From positions 1 to 64,000 of the forward strand of contig NZ_JAAPBF010000005.1 in assembly GCF_022695985.1 (NCBI RefSeq): a DNA stretch of 64,000 nt, given 5' to 3'. Numbering within the stretch: the stretch's first letter is position 1; every line of letters starts with the position of its first letter. The stretch is from Streptomyces sp. NP-1717 (lineage in GTDB: Bacteria; Actinomycetota; Actinomycetes; Streptomycetales; Streptomycetaceae). The notes beneath the pieces were generated by a model. The model had not been told where the DNA came from, did not search any database, and saw only the letters and a program-made list of their open reading frames with translations. Shown one piece after another: positions 1-7,084 of this stretch. The translations under genes and the position numbers were made by a program.

Positions 1-489
1 CGCGGCGACACCCCGTTCGGTGATCTCCTCGGGGGTGCCCGTCACATCGACGGCGACGCCCGCCTCGTCGCCGCCGAGCGGCTGCAACGTGGCGAACTGC
101 GAATCCAGCAGGGCGGTCGGCATGAAGTGCCCCTTGCGTCCCGCCATCCGGCGCTCGATCAGCGCGCGGTCACCGGTGAGATGCAGGAAGACGGCGTCGG
201 GCGCCGCCGCCCGCAGCCGGTCGCGGTAGGCGCGCTTGAGCGCCGAACTGCTGACCACACCGCCGAGACCCGCCCGGCCGTGCGCCCAGCGCCCGATCGC
301 GTCGAGCCACGGCCAGCGGTCGTCGTCGTCGAGCGGGGTGCCGGCGGTCATCTTGGCGATGTTCGCCGGGGGGTGGAAGTCGTCGCCCTCGGCGTACGGG
401 ACGCCCAGTGCGGCGGCCAGCAGGGGACCGACGGTGGTTTTGCCGGTGCCTGCCACGCCCATCACCACGACGACGTGGGGGGTGCTCAT
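1..489 (-). CDS. gntK: Gluconate kinase (gluconokinase), 3' end cut by window edge
   Basis: This enzyme phosphorylates D-gluconate to 6-phosphogluconate in the cytoplasm, feeding the pentose phosphate pathway. The reading frame opens with ATG at 489 and runs off the window, giving 163 residues. The family is about 165-175 residues, so only a few C-terminal residues are missing. Residues 11-18 (GVAGTGKT) form the Walker A loop right after a hydrophobic first strand, and a GDDFHPPANIAKM stretch follows, both typical of GntK. It is divergent from the GntR regulator at 621, with an inverted repeat between them, so local repression by that regulator is likely. A gluconate permease gene would be expected just outside the window, but this cannot be seen. 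Confidence 0.9.
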   Translation of the reverse strand, partial: MSTPHVVVVMGVAGTGKTTVGPLLAAALGVPYAEGDDFHPPANIAKMTAGTPLDDDDRWPWLDAIGRWAHGRAGLGGVVSSSALKRAYRDRLRAAAPDAVFLHLTGDRALIERRMAGRKGHFMPTALLDSQFATLQPLGGDEAGVAVDVTGTPEEITERGVAA

Positions 490-546
490 CTGATGCCTCA
501 CTGTCTTCACGTGCTCCGCTGCCTCCGCGCTACTGAAGCCGATAAG

Positions 547-569
547 TACGACGTATTCAAGGTGTCGTA
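547..569. promoter_or_regulatory. Inverted repeat, candidate operator between gntK and gntR
   Basis: TACGAC (547-552) and GTCGTA (564-569) are perfect inverted arms separated by 11 bases. They lie in the divergent gntK/gntR promoter region, about 50 bases before the gntR start. GntR/FadR-type dimers bind such repeats, so this is the best candidate for the regulator's site. Binding itself is inferred. Confidence 0.5.
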
Positions 570-620
570 ACCCACACGTCATATTTTTTCTTCGCCCGAC
601 CCGCCCCGTAGGCTTCCGTC

Positions 621-1322
621 ATGACCACAGAAGGCCGGGGCCTGCATACCCATGTGCTCGACACCCTCGGTCTCGCCATCACGGGGGGCGAGTACCCCGA
701 AGGCGGCGTCGTGCGCACCGACGAGGTCGCGCAGCGCTTCGACGTCTCGCGCACCGTCGTACGGGAAGTGGTCCGGGTCCTGGAGTCGATGCACCTCGTG
801 CAGTCACGGCGCCGCGTCGGCGTCACGGTGCGCCCCGCCCGCGACTGGAACGTCTACGACCCGCGGGTCATCCGCTGGCGGCTCGCGGGCAGCGACCGCC
901 CGCGCCAGCTGCGCTCCCTGACCGTGCTGCGCTCCGCGATCGAACCGGTCGCCGCCGGCCTCGCCGCCCTCCACGCCACGCCCGAACAGTGCGCCGCCCT
1001 CACCGAGCAGGCCCTCGGAATGGTCGCCACGTCACGAGGCCACCAGCTGGAGGGATACCTGCGACACGACATCGCCTTCCACCGGGTGGTTCTCGACGCG
1101 TCGGGCAACGAGATGTTCGCGCGGCTCGGCGACGTGGTCGCGGAGGTCCTGACGGGCCGCACGCGGCACGAGGTGATGTTCCACGACCCGGACCCGGCGG
1201 CCGTCACCCTGCACGTACAGGTCGCCGAGGCCGTACGGGAGCGGGACGCGGCCCGCGCGGAGGAGCTGACCCGGGAGATCGCCGTCGGCGCCCTCCAGGA
1301 ACTCGACGTCCTGGCGCCCTGA
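621..1322 (+). CDS. gntR: GntR/FadR-family transcriptional regulator, probably of gluconate use
   Basis: This 233-residue DNA-binding repressor probably senses gluconate or a phosphorylated derivative. The N-terminal 70 residues form a winged helix-turn-helix (the part around DEVAQRFDVSRTVVREVV is the recognition region). The C-terminal two thirds is an all-helical FCD ligand domain with the DIAFHRVVLDASGN signature, whose Asp and His usually hold a metal. ATG 621 gives the usual family length. It is transcribed away from the gluconate kinase gene, and the inverted repeat at 547-569 in the shared promoter region fits autoregulation plus control of gntK. The family assignment is firm; the gluconate role rests on the neighbour. 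Confidence 0.88.
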   Translation: MTTEGRGLHTHVLDTLGLAITGGEYPEGGVVRTDEVAQRFDVSRTVVREVVRVLESMHLVQSRRRVGVTVRPARDWNVYDPRVIRWRLAGSDRPRQLRSLTVLRSAIEPVAAGLAALHATPEQCAALTEQALGMVATSRGHQLEGYLRHDIAFHRVVLDASGNEMFARLGDVVAEVLTGRTRHEVMFHDPDPAAVTLHVQVAEAVRERDAARAEELTREIAVGALQELDVLAP

Positions 1323-1395
1323 CCGGGGGCGGCGCGTGCGACCGCGACGGTGACAGACTTGCCCCTTCAGGCTCGAAGGAGAGGCAGGTCCTGGC

Positions 1396-2511
1396 ATGTC
1401 GCAGCAGGTGCAAGGCGTCGTGGCGCCCGGCAAGAACGAGGCGGTGCGGGTCGAGACGATCGTGATCCCCGATCCCGGCCCCGGCGAGGCCGTGGTGAAG
1501 ATCCAGGCGTGCGGTGTCTGCCACACCGATCTGCACTACAAGCAGGGCGGGATCAACGACGACTACCCCTTCCTCCTCGGGCACGAGGCGGCGGGTGTCG
1601 TGGAGGCGGTCGGCGACGATGTCACCGACGTCGCCCCCGGTGATTTCGTCGTTCTCAACTGGCGTGCCGTCTGCGGCAGTTGCCGGGCGTGCCTGCGGGG
1701 CAGGCCCTGGTACTGCTTCAACACCCACAACGCGAAGCAGAAGATGACCCTGCTCGGGGGTACCTCCCTGGCCGGAGGCTCAGGGGGAGGCGCCGAGCTG
1801 TCCCCCGCGCTCGGCATCGGGGCCTTCGCGGAGAAGACCCTCGTCGCCGCCGGACAGTGCACCAAGGTCGACCCGGCCGTCTCACCGGCCGTCGCCGGAC
1901 TGCTGGGCTGCGGCGTCATGGCCGGCATCGGCGCGGCGATCAACACCGGCAACGTCGGCCGGGGCGACTCCGTCGCCGTCATCGGCTGCGGCGGGGTCGG
2001 CGACGCGGCGATCGTGGGCAGCCGCCTCGCGGGCGCGGCCCGGATCATCGCCGTGGACATCGACGACCGCAAGCTGGCCACGGCGCGGACGATGGGCGCC
2101 ACCCACACCGTCAACTCCCGCTCCACCGACGCCGTCGAGGCGATCAGGGAGCTGACCGGCGGCTTCGGCGCCGACGTCGTCATCGAGGCGGTCGGCCGCC
2201 CGGAGACCTACGAACAGGCTTTCTACGCACGCGACTTGGCCGGCACGGTCGTCCTGGTCGGCGTCCCCACCCCCGAGATGAAGCTCGAACTGCCGCTGCT
2301 CGACGTGTTCGGACGCGGCGGCGCGCTCAAGTCGTCCTGGTACGGCGACTGTCTGCCCTCCCGCGACTTCCCCATGCTCATCGACCTGCACCAGCAGGGC
2401 CGTATCGACCTGGGCGCGTTCGTCACCGAGACCATCGGACTCGGCGACGTCGAGGAGGCGTTCGCCCGGATGCACGAGGGTCACGTCCTGCGTTCGGTGG
2501 TGATGCTCTGA
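1396..2511 (+). CDS. Zinc alcohol dehydrogenase, probable S-(hydroxymethyl)mycothiol dehydrogenase
   Basis: This 371-residue protein belongs to the class III-like zinc alcohol dehydrogenases. It probably oxidises the formaldehyde-mycothiol adduct with NAD+. The catalytic zinc motif CGVCHTD has its zinc cysteine at residue 42, GHEAAG follows near residue 68, and the structural zinc knot [15 protein letters not shown] lies near residues 92-107. The Rossmann loop VIGCGGVG is near residue 196. GTG/ATG alternatives were weighed; ATG 1396 has a GGAG-type site about 10 bases upstream. Its stop overlaps the start of the next gene (TGATG), so the two are translationally coupled. A metallo-hydrolase in this position is known to accompany mycothiol-dependent formaldehyde dehydrogenases. 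The substrate is inferred. Confidence 0.8.
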   Translation: MSQQVQGVVAPGKNEAVRVETIVIPDPGPGEAVVKIQACGVCHTDLHYKQGGINDDYPFLLGHEAAGVVEAVGDDVTDVAPGDFVVLNWRAVCGSCRACLRGRPWYCFNTHNAKQKMTLLGGTSLAGGSGGGAELSPALGIGAFAEKTLVAAGQCTKVDPAVSPAVAGLLGCGVMAGIGAAINTGNVGRGDSVAVIGCGGVGDAAIVGSRLAGAARIIAVDIDDRKLATARTMGATHTVNSRSTDAVEAIRELTGGFGADVVIEAVGRPETYEQAFYARDLAGTVVLVGVPTPEMKLELPLLDVFGRGGALKSSWYGDCLPSRDFPMLIDLHQQGRIDLGAFVTETIGLGDVEEAFARMHEGHVLRSVVML

Positions 2512-3140
2512 TGGCCGCCCGTATCGACCGGCTCGTCACCTCGGGCACCTTCTCGCTCGACGGCGGCACCTGGGACGTCGACAACAACGTCTGGATCGTC
2601 GGCGACGACACCGAGGCGATCGTCATCGACGCGGCCCACGACGCCGAGGCCATCGAGCGCGCGCTCGGCGGCCGGACGCTGCGCGCCGTGGTCTGCACCC
2701 ACGCCCACAACGACCACATCGACGCCGCCCCGGCCCTCGCCGCCGCGACCGGCGCGCCGGTCCTGCTCCACCCGGACGACCTCCCGCTGTGGAAGCAGAC
2801 CCACCCGGACCGCCTCCCGGACGGCGAACTCGCCGACGGCCAGGCCCTGTCGGTGGCCGGCACCACCCTGACGGTGCTGCACACCCCGGGCCACGCACCG
2901 GGCGCCGTCTGTCTTTACGCCCCCGGCCTGTCCACGGTCTTCACCGGTGACACGCTCTTCCAGGGCGGCCCCGGCGCCACCGGGCGGTCCTTCTCGCACT
3001 TCCCGACCATCATCGAGTCGATCCGCGAACGGCTGCTGACCCTGCCGCCCAAGACGGTGGTCCGTACCGGCCACGGCGACTCGACCACCATCGGCGACGA
3101 GGCGCCGCAGCTGGACGAGTGGATCAGGTCCGGCGGCTGA
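2511..3140 (+). CDS. MBL-fold metallo-hydrolase coupled to the dehydrogenase
   Basis: This 209-residue cytosolic hydrolase has a metallo-beta-lactamase fold like glyoxalase II. The metal motif THAHNDHID (His64, His66, Asp68, His69) is intact, and further family motifs follow at HTPGHAPG and FTGDTLF, with a C-terminal GHG histidine. It starts one base before the end of the dehydrogenase gene (shared A of TGATG), so it is made together with it. It could hydrolyse the formyl-mycothiol thioester produced by that enzyme, completing formaldehyde detoxification. That role is inferred from gene pairing. A strong hairpin terminator follows it. Confidence 0.82.
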   Translation: MAARIDRLVTSGTFSLDGGTWDVDNNVWIVGDDTEAIVIDAAHDAEAIERALGGRTLRAVVCTHAHNDHIDAAPALAAATGAPVLLHPDDLPLWKQTHPDRLPDGELADGQALSVAGTTLTVLHTPGHAPGAVCLYAPGLSTVFTGDTLFQGGPGATGRSFSHFPTIIESIRERLLTLPPKTVVRTGHGDSTTIGDEAPQLDEWIRSGG

Positions 3141-3158
3141 GCACGCCCCGTGAACGGC

Positions 3159-3187
3159 GAAAAGCCCCTGCTCAGCAGGGGCTTTTT
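3159..3187. terminator. Rho-independent type terminator
   Basis: AAAAGCCCCTG and CAGGGGCTTTT form a near-perfect stem with a tiny loop, ending in a run of T. It closes the dehydrogenase-hydrolase operon. It also lies just past the 3' end of the tRNA-Leu gene on the other strand, so it probably works both ways. Confidence 0.85.
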
Positions 3188-3190
3188 CGA

Positions 3191-3278
3191 TGGTGTCCGA
3201 GGGGGGACTTGAACCCCCACGCCCGATAAAGGGCACTAGCACCTCAAGCTAGCGCGTCTGCCATTCCGCCACCCGGAC
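3191..3278 (-). tRNA. tRNA-Leu, anticodon GAG
   Basis: Read on the minus strand, the gene starts GTCCGGGTGG and ends CTCGGACACCA. The acceptor arms GTCCGGG and CTCGGAC pair over seven positions (one G-T), and CCA is encoded. The anticodon stem CTAGC/GCTAG encloses the loop TTGAGGT, which places GAG as the anticodon, reading CUC and CUU. A long variable arm of the type seen in leucine tRNAs follows (CCCTTTATCGGG), then a T arm with GTTCAAGTC. Total length is 88 bases with CCA. Confidence 0.95.
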
Positions 3279-3405
3279 AAGGTGTCCGCCGGGCGACCAG
3301 AGGCCGTTCCGACGTGGAAAACCATAGCAAACATCGGGCACTGCCCGATCCCGCCCCGGTGGGAGGATGGGGCGACCACCGGCAACGACAGCGGGAGTGA
3401 GCAGC

Positions 3406-4731
3406 GTGAGCGAGTCGAACACGGGCGGGACGGTCTCGGGCGAGGACGAGGTCGTCGACCTCTGCCGCGATCTGATCCGGATCGACACCAGCAACTACGG
3501 CGACCACTCGGGGCCCGGCGAACGGCTCGCGGCCGAGTACGTGGCGGAGAAACTGGCCGAGGTGGGACTCGAACCGAAGATCTTCGAGTCCCACAAGGGC
3601 CGCGCCTCCACCGTGGCCAGGATCGCCGGCGAGGACCCCTCCAGGCCCGCGCTGCTCATCCACGGCCACACCGATGTCGTCCCCGCCAACGCGGACGACT
3701 GGACGTACGACCCGTTCGCCGGCGAGATCGCCGACGGCTGCCTCTGGGGGCGCGGCGCGGTCGACATGAAGGACATGGACGCCATGACCCTCGCCGTGGT
3801 GCGGGACAGGCTCCGCAGCGGACGCAGGCCCCCGCGCGACATCGTCCTCGCCTTCCTGGCCGACGAGGAGGCGGGCGGTACGTACGGGGCGCGGCATCTC
3901 GTCGACAACCACCCGGACCTCTTCGACGGCGTCACCGAGGCGATCAGCGAGGTCGGCGGCTTCTCGTTCACCGTCAACGAGAACCTGCGGCTCTATCTCG
4001 TCGAGACGGCGCAGAAGGGCATGCACTGGATGCGGCTGACCGTGGACGGCACGGCCGGCCACGGCTCGATGACCAACACGGACAACGCCATCACCGAACT
4101 CTGCGAGGCCGTGGGACGGCTGGGCCGGCACCAGTGGCCGGTGCGGATGACCAAGACCGTGCGGTCCTTCCTGGACGAGCTGTCCGACGCGCTGGGCGTA
4201 CCGCTCGACCCGGAGGACATGGAGGGCACCCTCGCGACGCTCGGCGGCATCGCGAAGATGATCGGCGCCACCCTGCGCAACTCCGCCGCCCCCACGATGC
4301 TCGGTGCGGGCTACAAGGTGAACGTGATCCCCGGTCAGGCGACCGCCCATGTCGACGGCCGCTTCCTGCCCGGCTACGAGGAGGAGTTCCTCGCCGACAT
4401 CGACCGGATCCTCGGCCCGCGCGTGCGGCGCGAGGACGTGCACGGCGACAAGGCCCTGGAGACCAGCTTCGACGGCAAGCTCGTGGACGCCATGCAGACC
4501 GCGCTCGTCGCCGAGGACCCGATCGCGCGGGCCGTCCCGTACATGCTCTCGGGCGGCACGGACGCCAAGTCCTTCGACGACCTCGGCATCCGCGGCTTCG
4601 GCTTCGCCCCGCTCAAGCTCCCGCCGGAGCTGGACTTCGCGGGGATGTTCCACGGGGTGGACGAGCGGGTGCCGCTGGACGGCCTGAAGTTCGGCGTACG
4701 GGTGCTCGACCGGTTCATCGACGCCTGCTGA
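3406..4731 (+). CDS. M20/ArgE-type zinc peptidase
   Basis: This 441-residue zinc hydrolase is of the M20 dipeptidase/deacylase class; its exact substrate is not known. Metal and catalytic residues are visible: HGHTDVV (His88, Asp90), GRGAVDMKD (Asp120) and DEEAGG (Glu154/Glu155), with a dimerisation domain containing AGHGS after about residue 200. No signal peptide is seen, so it is cytoplasmic. I chose GTG 3406 because GGAG at 3393-3396 is 9 bases upstream. ATG 3367 and GTG 3397 are in frame but poorly spaced. It stands alone, between tRNA-Leu on the other strand and the chaplin genes. Confidence 0.85.
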   Translation: MSESNTGGTVSGEDEVVDLCRDLIRIDTSNYGDHSGPGERLAAEYVAEKLAEVGLEPKIFESHKGRASTVARIAGEDPSRPALLIHGHTDVVPANADDWTYDPFAGEIADGCLWGRGAVDMKDMDAMTLAVVRDRLRSGRRPPRDIVLAFLADEEAGGTYGARHLVDNHPDLFDGVTEAISEVGGFSFTVNENLRLYLVETAQKGMHWMRLTVDGTAGHGSMTNTDNAITELCEAVGRLGRHQWPVRMTKTVRSFLDELSDALGVPLDPEDMEGTLATLGGIAKMIGATLRNSAAPTMLGAGYKVNVIPGQATAHVDGRFLPGYEEEFLADIDRILGPRVRREDVHGDKALETSFDGKLVDAMQTALVAEDPIARAVPYMLSGGTDAKSFDDLGIRGFGFAPLKLPPELDFAGMFHGVDERVPLDGLKFGVRVLDRFIDAC

Positions 4732-4866
4732 GCCGGATATTCGGCAGTGCGTACGCAGTTGACTGAAAAGGGTGAATGCGACCATACGCTCGTAGCCTGA
4801 TTACTTCCTTCTCGTTAAAGGTGTGCGGTCCGAGGTTGGGGCCGCGTTTGCCAACAAGGAGGAATA

Positions 4867-5100
4867 ATGATCAAGAAGGTCGTCGCCGCTGCGGCTGCCA
4901 CCGGCAGTCTCGTGCTCGCGGGCGCGGGTATGGCCGTTGCCGACTCCGGTGCCCAGGGTGCCGCTGTCGGGTCTCCCGGTGTGCTCTCGGGCAATGTCAT
5001 CCAGGTGCCCATCCACATTCCGGTGAATGCGTGCGGCAACACGGTCTCCGTGATCGGGCTGCTGAACCCCACCTTCGGCAACACCTGCGTCAACGCGTGA
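4867..5100 (+). CDS. chpH: Short chaplin ChpH
   Basis: ChpH is a small secreted amphipathic protein that assembles into amyloid-like fibrils on the surface of aerial hyphae and spores. The 77-residue precursor has a Sec signal peptide ending near Ala-Asp at residues 25-26. A single chaplin domain follows (about 35-77) with the conserved SPGVLSGN, IPVNACGN and LNPTFGN blocks. Cys56 and Cys74 form the usual intradomain disulfide. AAGGAGG lies just upstream of ATG 4867. It is followed by the long chaplin gene, the same pairing known for chpH and chpC in S. coelicolor. Chaplin genes are normally under the developmental sigma factor BldN; I could not identify that promoter with confidence. Confidence 0.95.
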   Translation: MIKKVVAAAAATGSLVLAGAGMAVADSGAQGAAVGSPGVLSGNVIQVPIHIPVNACGNTVSVIGLLNPTFGNTCVNA

Positions 5101-5233
5101 CGTTGTACCTCAACCCGTAAGGGTTGAGCCCGGGCGGCCCCGGAGTGCGCGCCATGCACTCCGGGGCCGCTGGGCCTCAATCCCCAGGCGGTCGTGCCGG
5201 GGGTAACCGGAAGGCAGAAGGCAGGAACAAGCT

Positions 5234-5986
5234 ATGAGACAGGTCACGCGCAAAGGCCTGATCAGTGTGGCGGCGGCCGGCGGCGTACTCGCCCTCGGCG
5301 GCGGCTACGCACAGGCGGACTCGGCCGCGGACGGAACGGCGTCGAACTCCCCGGGCGTACTGTCCGGGAACAACGTCCAGGTCCCGGTGCACGTCCCGGT
5401 CAACGTCTGCGGCAACACCGTCGATGTCGTCGGGGTGCTCAACCCCGCCATGGGCAACAGCTGCGCGAACGCGTCCGACGGCGGTCGCGGCTCGCACGGC
5501 GGTTCACAGGGCGGCGGCTCGCACGGCGGCAAGGACCGCCCCGAGGGCAACGGCTCGCAGGGCGGGCACGGAGGCCACGGCGGCGGCTCGCACGCCGGGG
5601 GAGGAGCCGCCGACTCACCCGGTGTCGGCTCCGGCAACAACATCCAGGTGCCGATCGACATCCCCGTGAACGTCTGCGGGAACAGCGTCGACATCGTCGG
5701 GGTGCTCAACCCCGCCTTCGGCAACGAGTGCGCGAACGACGCGGACACCCCCGCGCCGCCGCCCGAGAAGCCCGAGGAGCCGGTCACCCCCGAGCCTCCG
5801 ACGGACCGCGTCGTCCCGCCGACCCCGAACAAGCCGGAGACGCAGGCCGTCGGGTCCGGCGCCCCGGAGGGCACCGAGGTGCTGGCCCAGACCGGCGCCG
5901 GCGGGCTCGGACTGGTCATTCCGGCCGGCGCGGCCCTGCTGCTCGCGGGCGGCGTCATCTACCGCCGCACCCGCGCCGCCGCGTAA
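5234..5986 (+). CDS. chpC: Long chaplin ChpC, sortase-anchored
   Basis: ChpC is a cell-wall-anchored surface protein that displays two chaplin domains on hyphae. The 250-residue precursor has a signal peptide (about 1-28), chaplin domain 1 (38-80, Cys59 and Cys77), and a Gly/Ser/His-rich linker (81-126). Chaplin domain 2 (127-168, Cys148 and Cys166) and a Pro-rich spacer follow. The C-terminal sorting signal is LAQTG at 217-221, then a membrane segment (about 224-243) and an RRTR tail. LAXTG is the motif used by class E sortases. It lies 133 bases after chpH on the same strand and ends at a two-way hairpin. Confidence 0.95.
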   Translation: MRQVTRKGLISVAAAGGVLALGGGYAQADSAADGTASNSPGVLSGNNVQVPVHVPVNVCGNTVDVVGVLNPAMGNSCANASDGGRGSHGGSQGGGSHGGKDRPEGNGSQGGHGGHGGGSHAGGGAADSPGVGSGNNIQVPIDIPVNVCGNSVDIVGVLNPAFGNECANDADTPAPPPEKPEEPVTPEPPTDRVVPPTPNKPETQAVGSGAPEGTEVLAQTGAGGLGLVIPAGAALLLAGGVIYRRTRAAA

Positions 5987-6016
5987 CAGCGCGCGTACGG
6001 ACAGGTCCGGTACGGC

Positions 6017-6054
6017 ACGGGGTGGGCTCCGCACACAGCGGGGACCCACCCCGT
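6017..6054. terminator. Hairpin terminator between convergent genes
   Basis: ACGGGGTGGG (6017-6026) pairs perfectly with CCCACCCCGT (6045-6054). It sits between the 3' ends of chpC and the DUF5703 gene and can serve both. Confidence 0.7.
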
Positions 6055-6060
6055 CGCCGT

Positions 6061-6249
6061 TCACCAGGTGGCGCGTACCTGACGGATGATGCGCCGGCGC
6101 AGCCGCACCCGGCGACTGCCGTCCCGGTGGAGGCTCAGTCGGTCCATTTCCCAGTGTCCGTACTCGGCGTGGTCGGTCAGCAGGCGGGTCGCGTCGCTGC
6201 GGGACACCCCGCGCGGCACGTACACGTCGACAAATTCGTATTCCGGCAT
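6061..6249 (-). CDS. DUF5703 family small basic protein
   Basis: This 62-residue protein matches the DUF5703 pattern as I recall it: MPEYEFVDVYVPRGVS at the start and an Arg-rich end (RVRLRRRIIRQVRATW). Its function is unknown. No signal peptide or membrane segment is present. The strongly basic C-terminus could bind nucleic acid or membrane, but that is a guess. It is divergent from the next gene with only 47 bases between the starts. Confidence 0.8.
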   Translation of the reverse strand: MPEYEFVDVYVPRGVSRSDATRLLTDHAEYGHWEMDRLSLHRDGSRRVRLRRRIIRQVRATW

Positions 6250-6296
6250 CGCATCTATTGTGCGGGCAGAGGCCCGGTACGGATAGCGTCTGCTCT

Positions 6297-6974
6297 ATGT
6301 CTGATGCTGCGCAGCCCACGGCTGCCGAGGTACGTGCCGCCGCCGAGGCGGTCAAGGTCGCGCTGGACCGTCACCTCGCGGCGGTCGAACGCCGCACGGG
6401 TGAGGACGACCCGGCGGTCTCCGAGGCGTTCAACGCCCTCGCCACGGCGGCGGAGGCGTACGACGAGCGGCTCTACGACCTCTACGACGAGGTCACCCCG
6501 TTCGAGATTCCCGGCACGGACGACTCCTTGCCGCCCTACCGGGGTCCCGAGGAGCCGAACGCGCTCAGCGTGCTGATCCGCCGCGACTACGCGGTGGCGG
6601 AGCCGCGGAGACTGCTCGCCCAGGCGCAGCGCATCGCCGATGTCGACGGGGACGCCGAGACCGTGGCGGTCGTCGGCGCCAGCGTGCACGCCGCTGTGGG
6701 CGTGCTCTTCGGCGAGTACGAACCCGACGAGATCGCGTCCCGGCACAAGGAGTTCGGCCTGGAGGAGGGCGACTCCACCCTGTGGGTGTCGGCCGCCGAC
6801 GACCTTCCGGAGCCCGGAGAATGGCTCGGCGCCCCCTTCGAACAGGCCGATCCGCAGCAGGTCGTCTGCCGCTTCGACGTCAGCTCGGTCTTCGACGAGG
6901 ACGAGTTCGACGGCGTCGGCGTCGGCCGCAGCGGCTTCGGCGACCTCGGTGACCTGGAGGAACAGGACGCCTGA
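6297..6974 (+). CDS. Conserved hypothetical acidic protein
   Basis: I do not recognise a named family for this 225-residue protein. It is acidic and soluble, with a helical Ala/Glu-rich N-terminus (about 8-65) and a second Ala-rich helical region near 100-130. The C-terminus is Asp/Gly-rich. No catalytic motif, signal peptide or membrane segment is visible. ATG 6297 was preferred to the in-frame start at 6258, which would overlap the divergent promoter region and adds an unlikely Cys-rich leader. Codon use is typical of its neighbours. It converges with the RecD-like gene at a perfect hairpin. Confidence 0.7.
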   Translation: MSDAAQPTAAEVRAAAEAVKVALDRHLAAVERRTGEDDPAVSEAFNALATAAEAYDERLYDLYDEVTPFEIPGTDDSLPPYRGPEEPNALSVLIRRDYAVAEPRRLLAQAQRIADVDGDAETVAVVGASVHAAVGVLFGEYEPDEIASRHKEFGLEEGDSTLWVSAADDLPEPGEWLGAPFEQADPQQVVCRFDVSSVFDEDEFDGVGVGRSGFGDLGDLEEQDA

Positions 6975-7009
6975 CCGCGCCGTACGGCGCGCCCTCACCC
7001 TGTTGCGAC

Positions 7010-7058
7010 AACGGCCGTCGGCCCGCCCGCGAAACTCGTGGACGGGCCGACGGCCGTT
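7010..7058. terminator. 16-bp perfect hairpin, two-way terminator
   Basis: Bases 7010-7025 (AACGGCCGTCGGCCCG) pair perfectly with 7043-7058 around a 17-base loop. It lies between convergent genes and is the obvious terminator for both. Confidence 0.8.
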
Positions 7059-7084
7059 CGGGTCACACCCCGCGTTCACACCCC

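Noticed and set aside
4759-4790. Promoter of chpH (TTGACT and TACGCT)
   Set aside because: The spacing of 20 bases is too long for a normal promoter, and the pattern does not clearly match the developmental sigma factor expected for chaplins.
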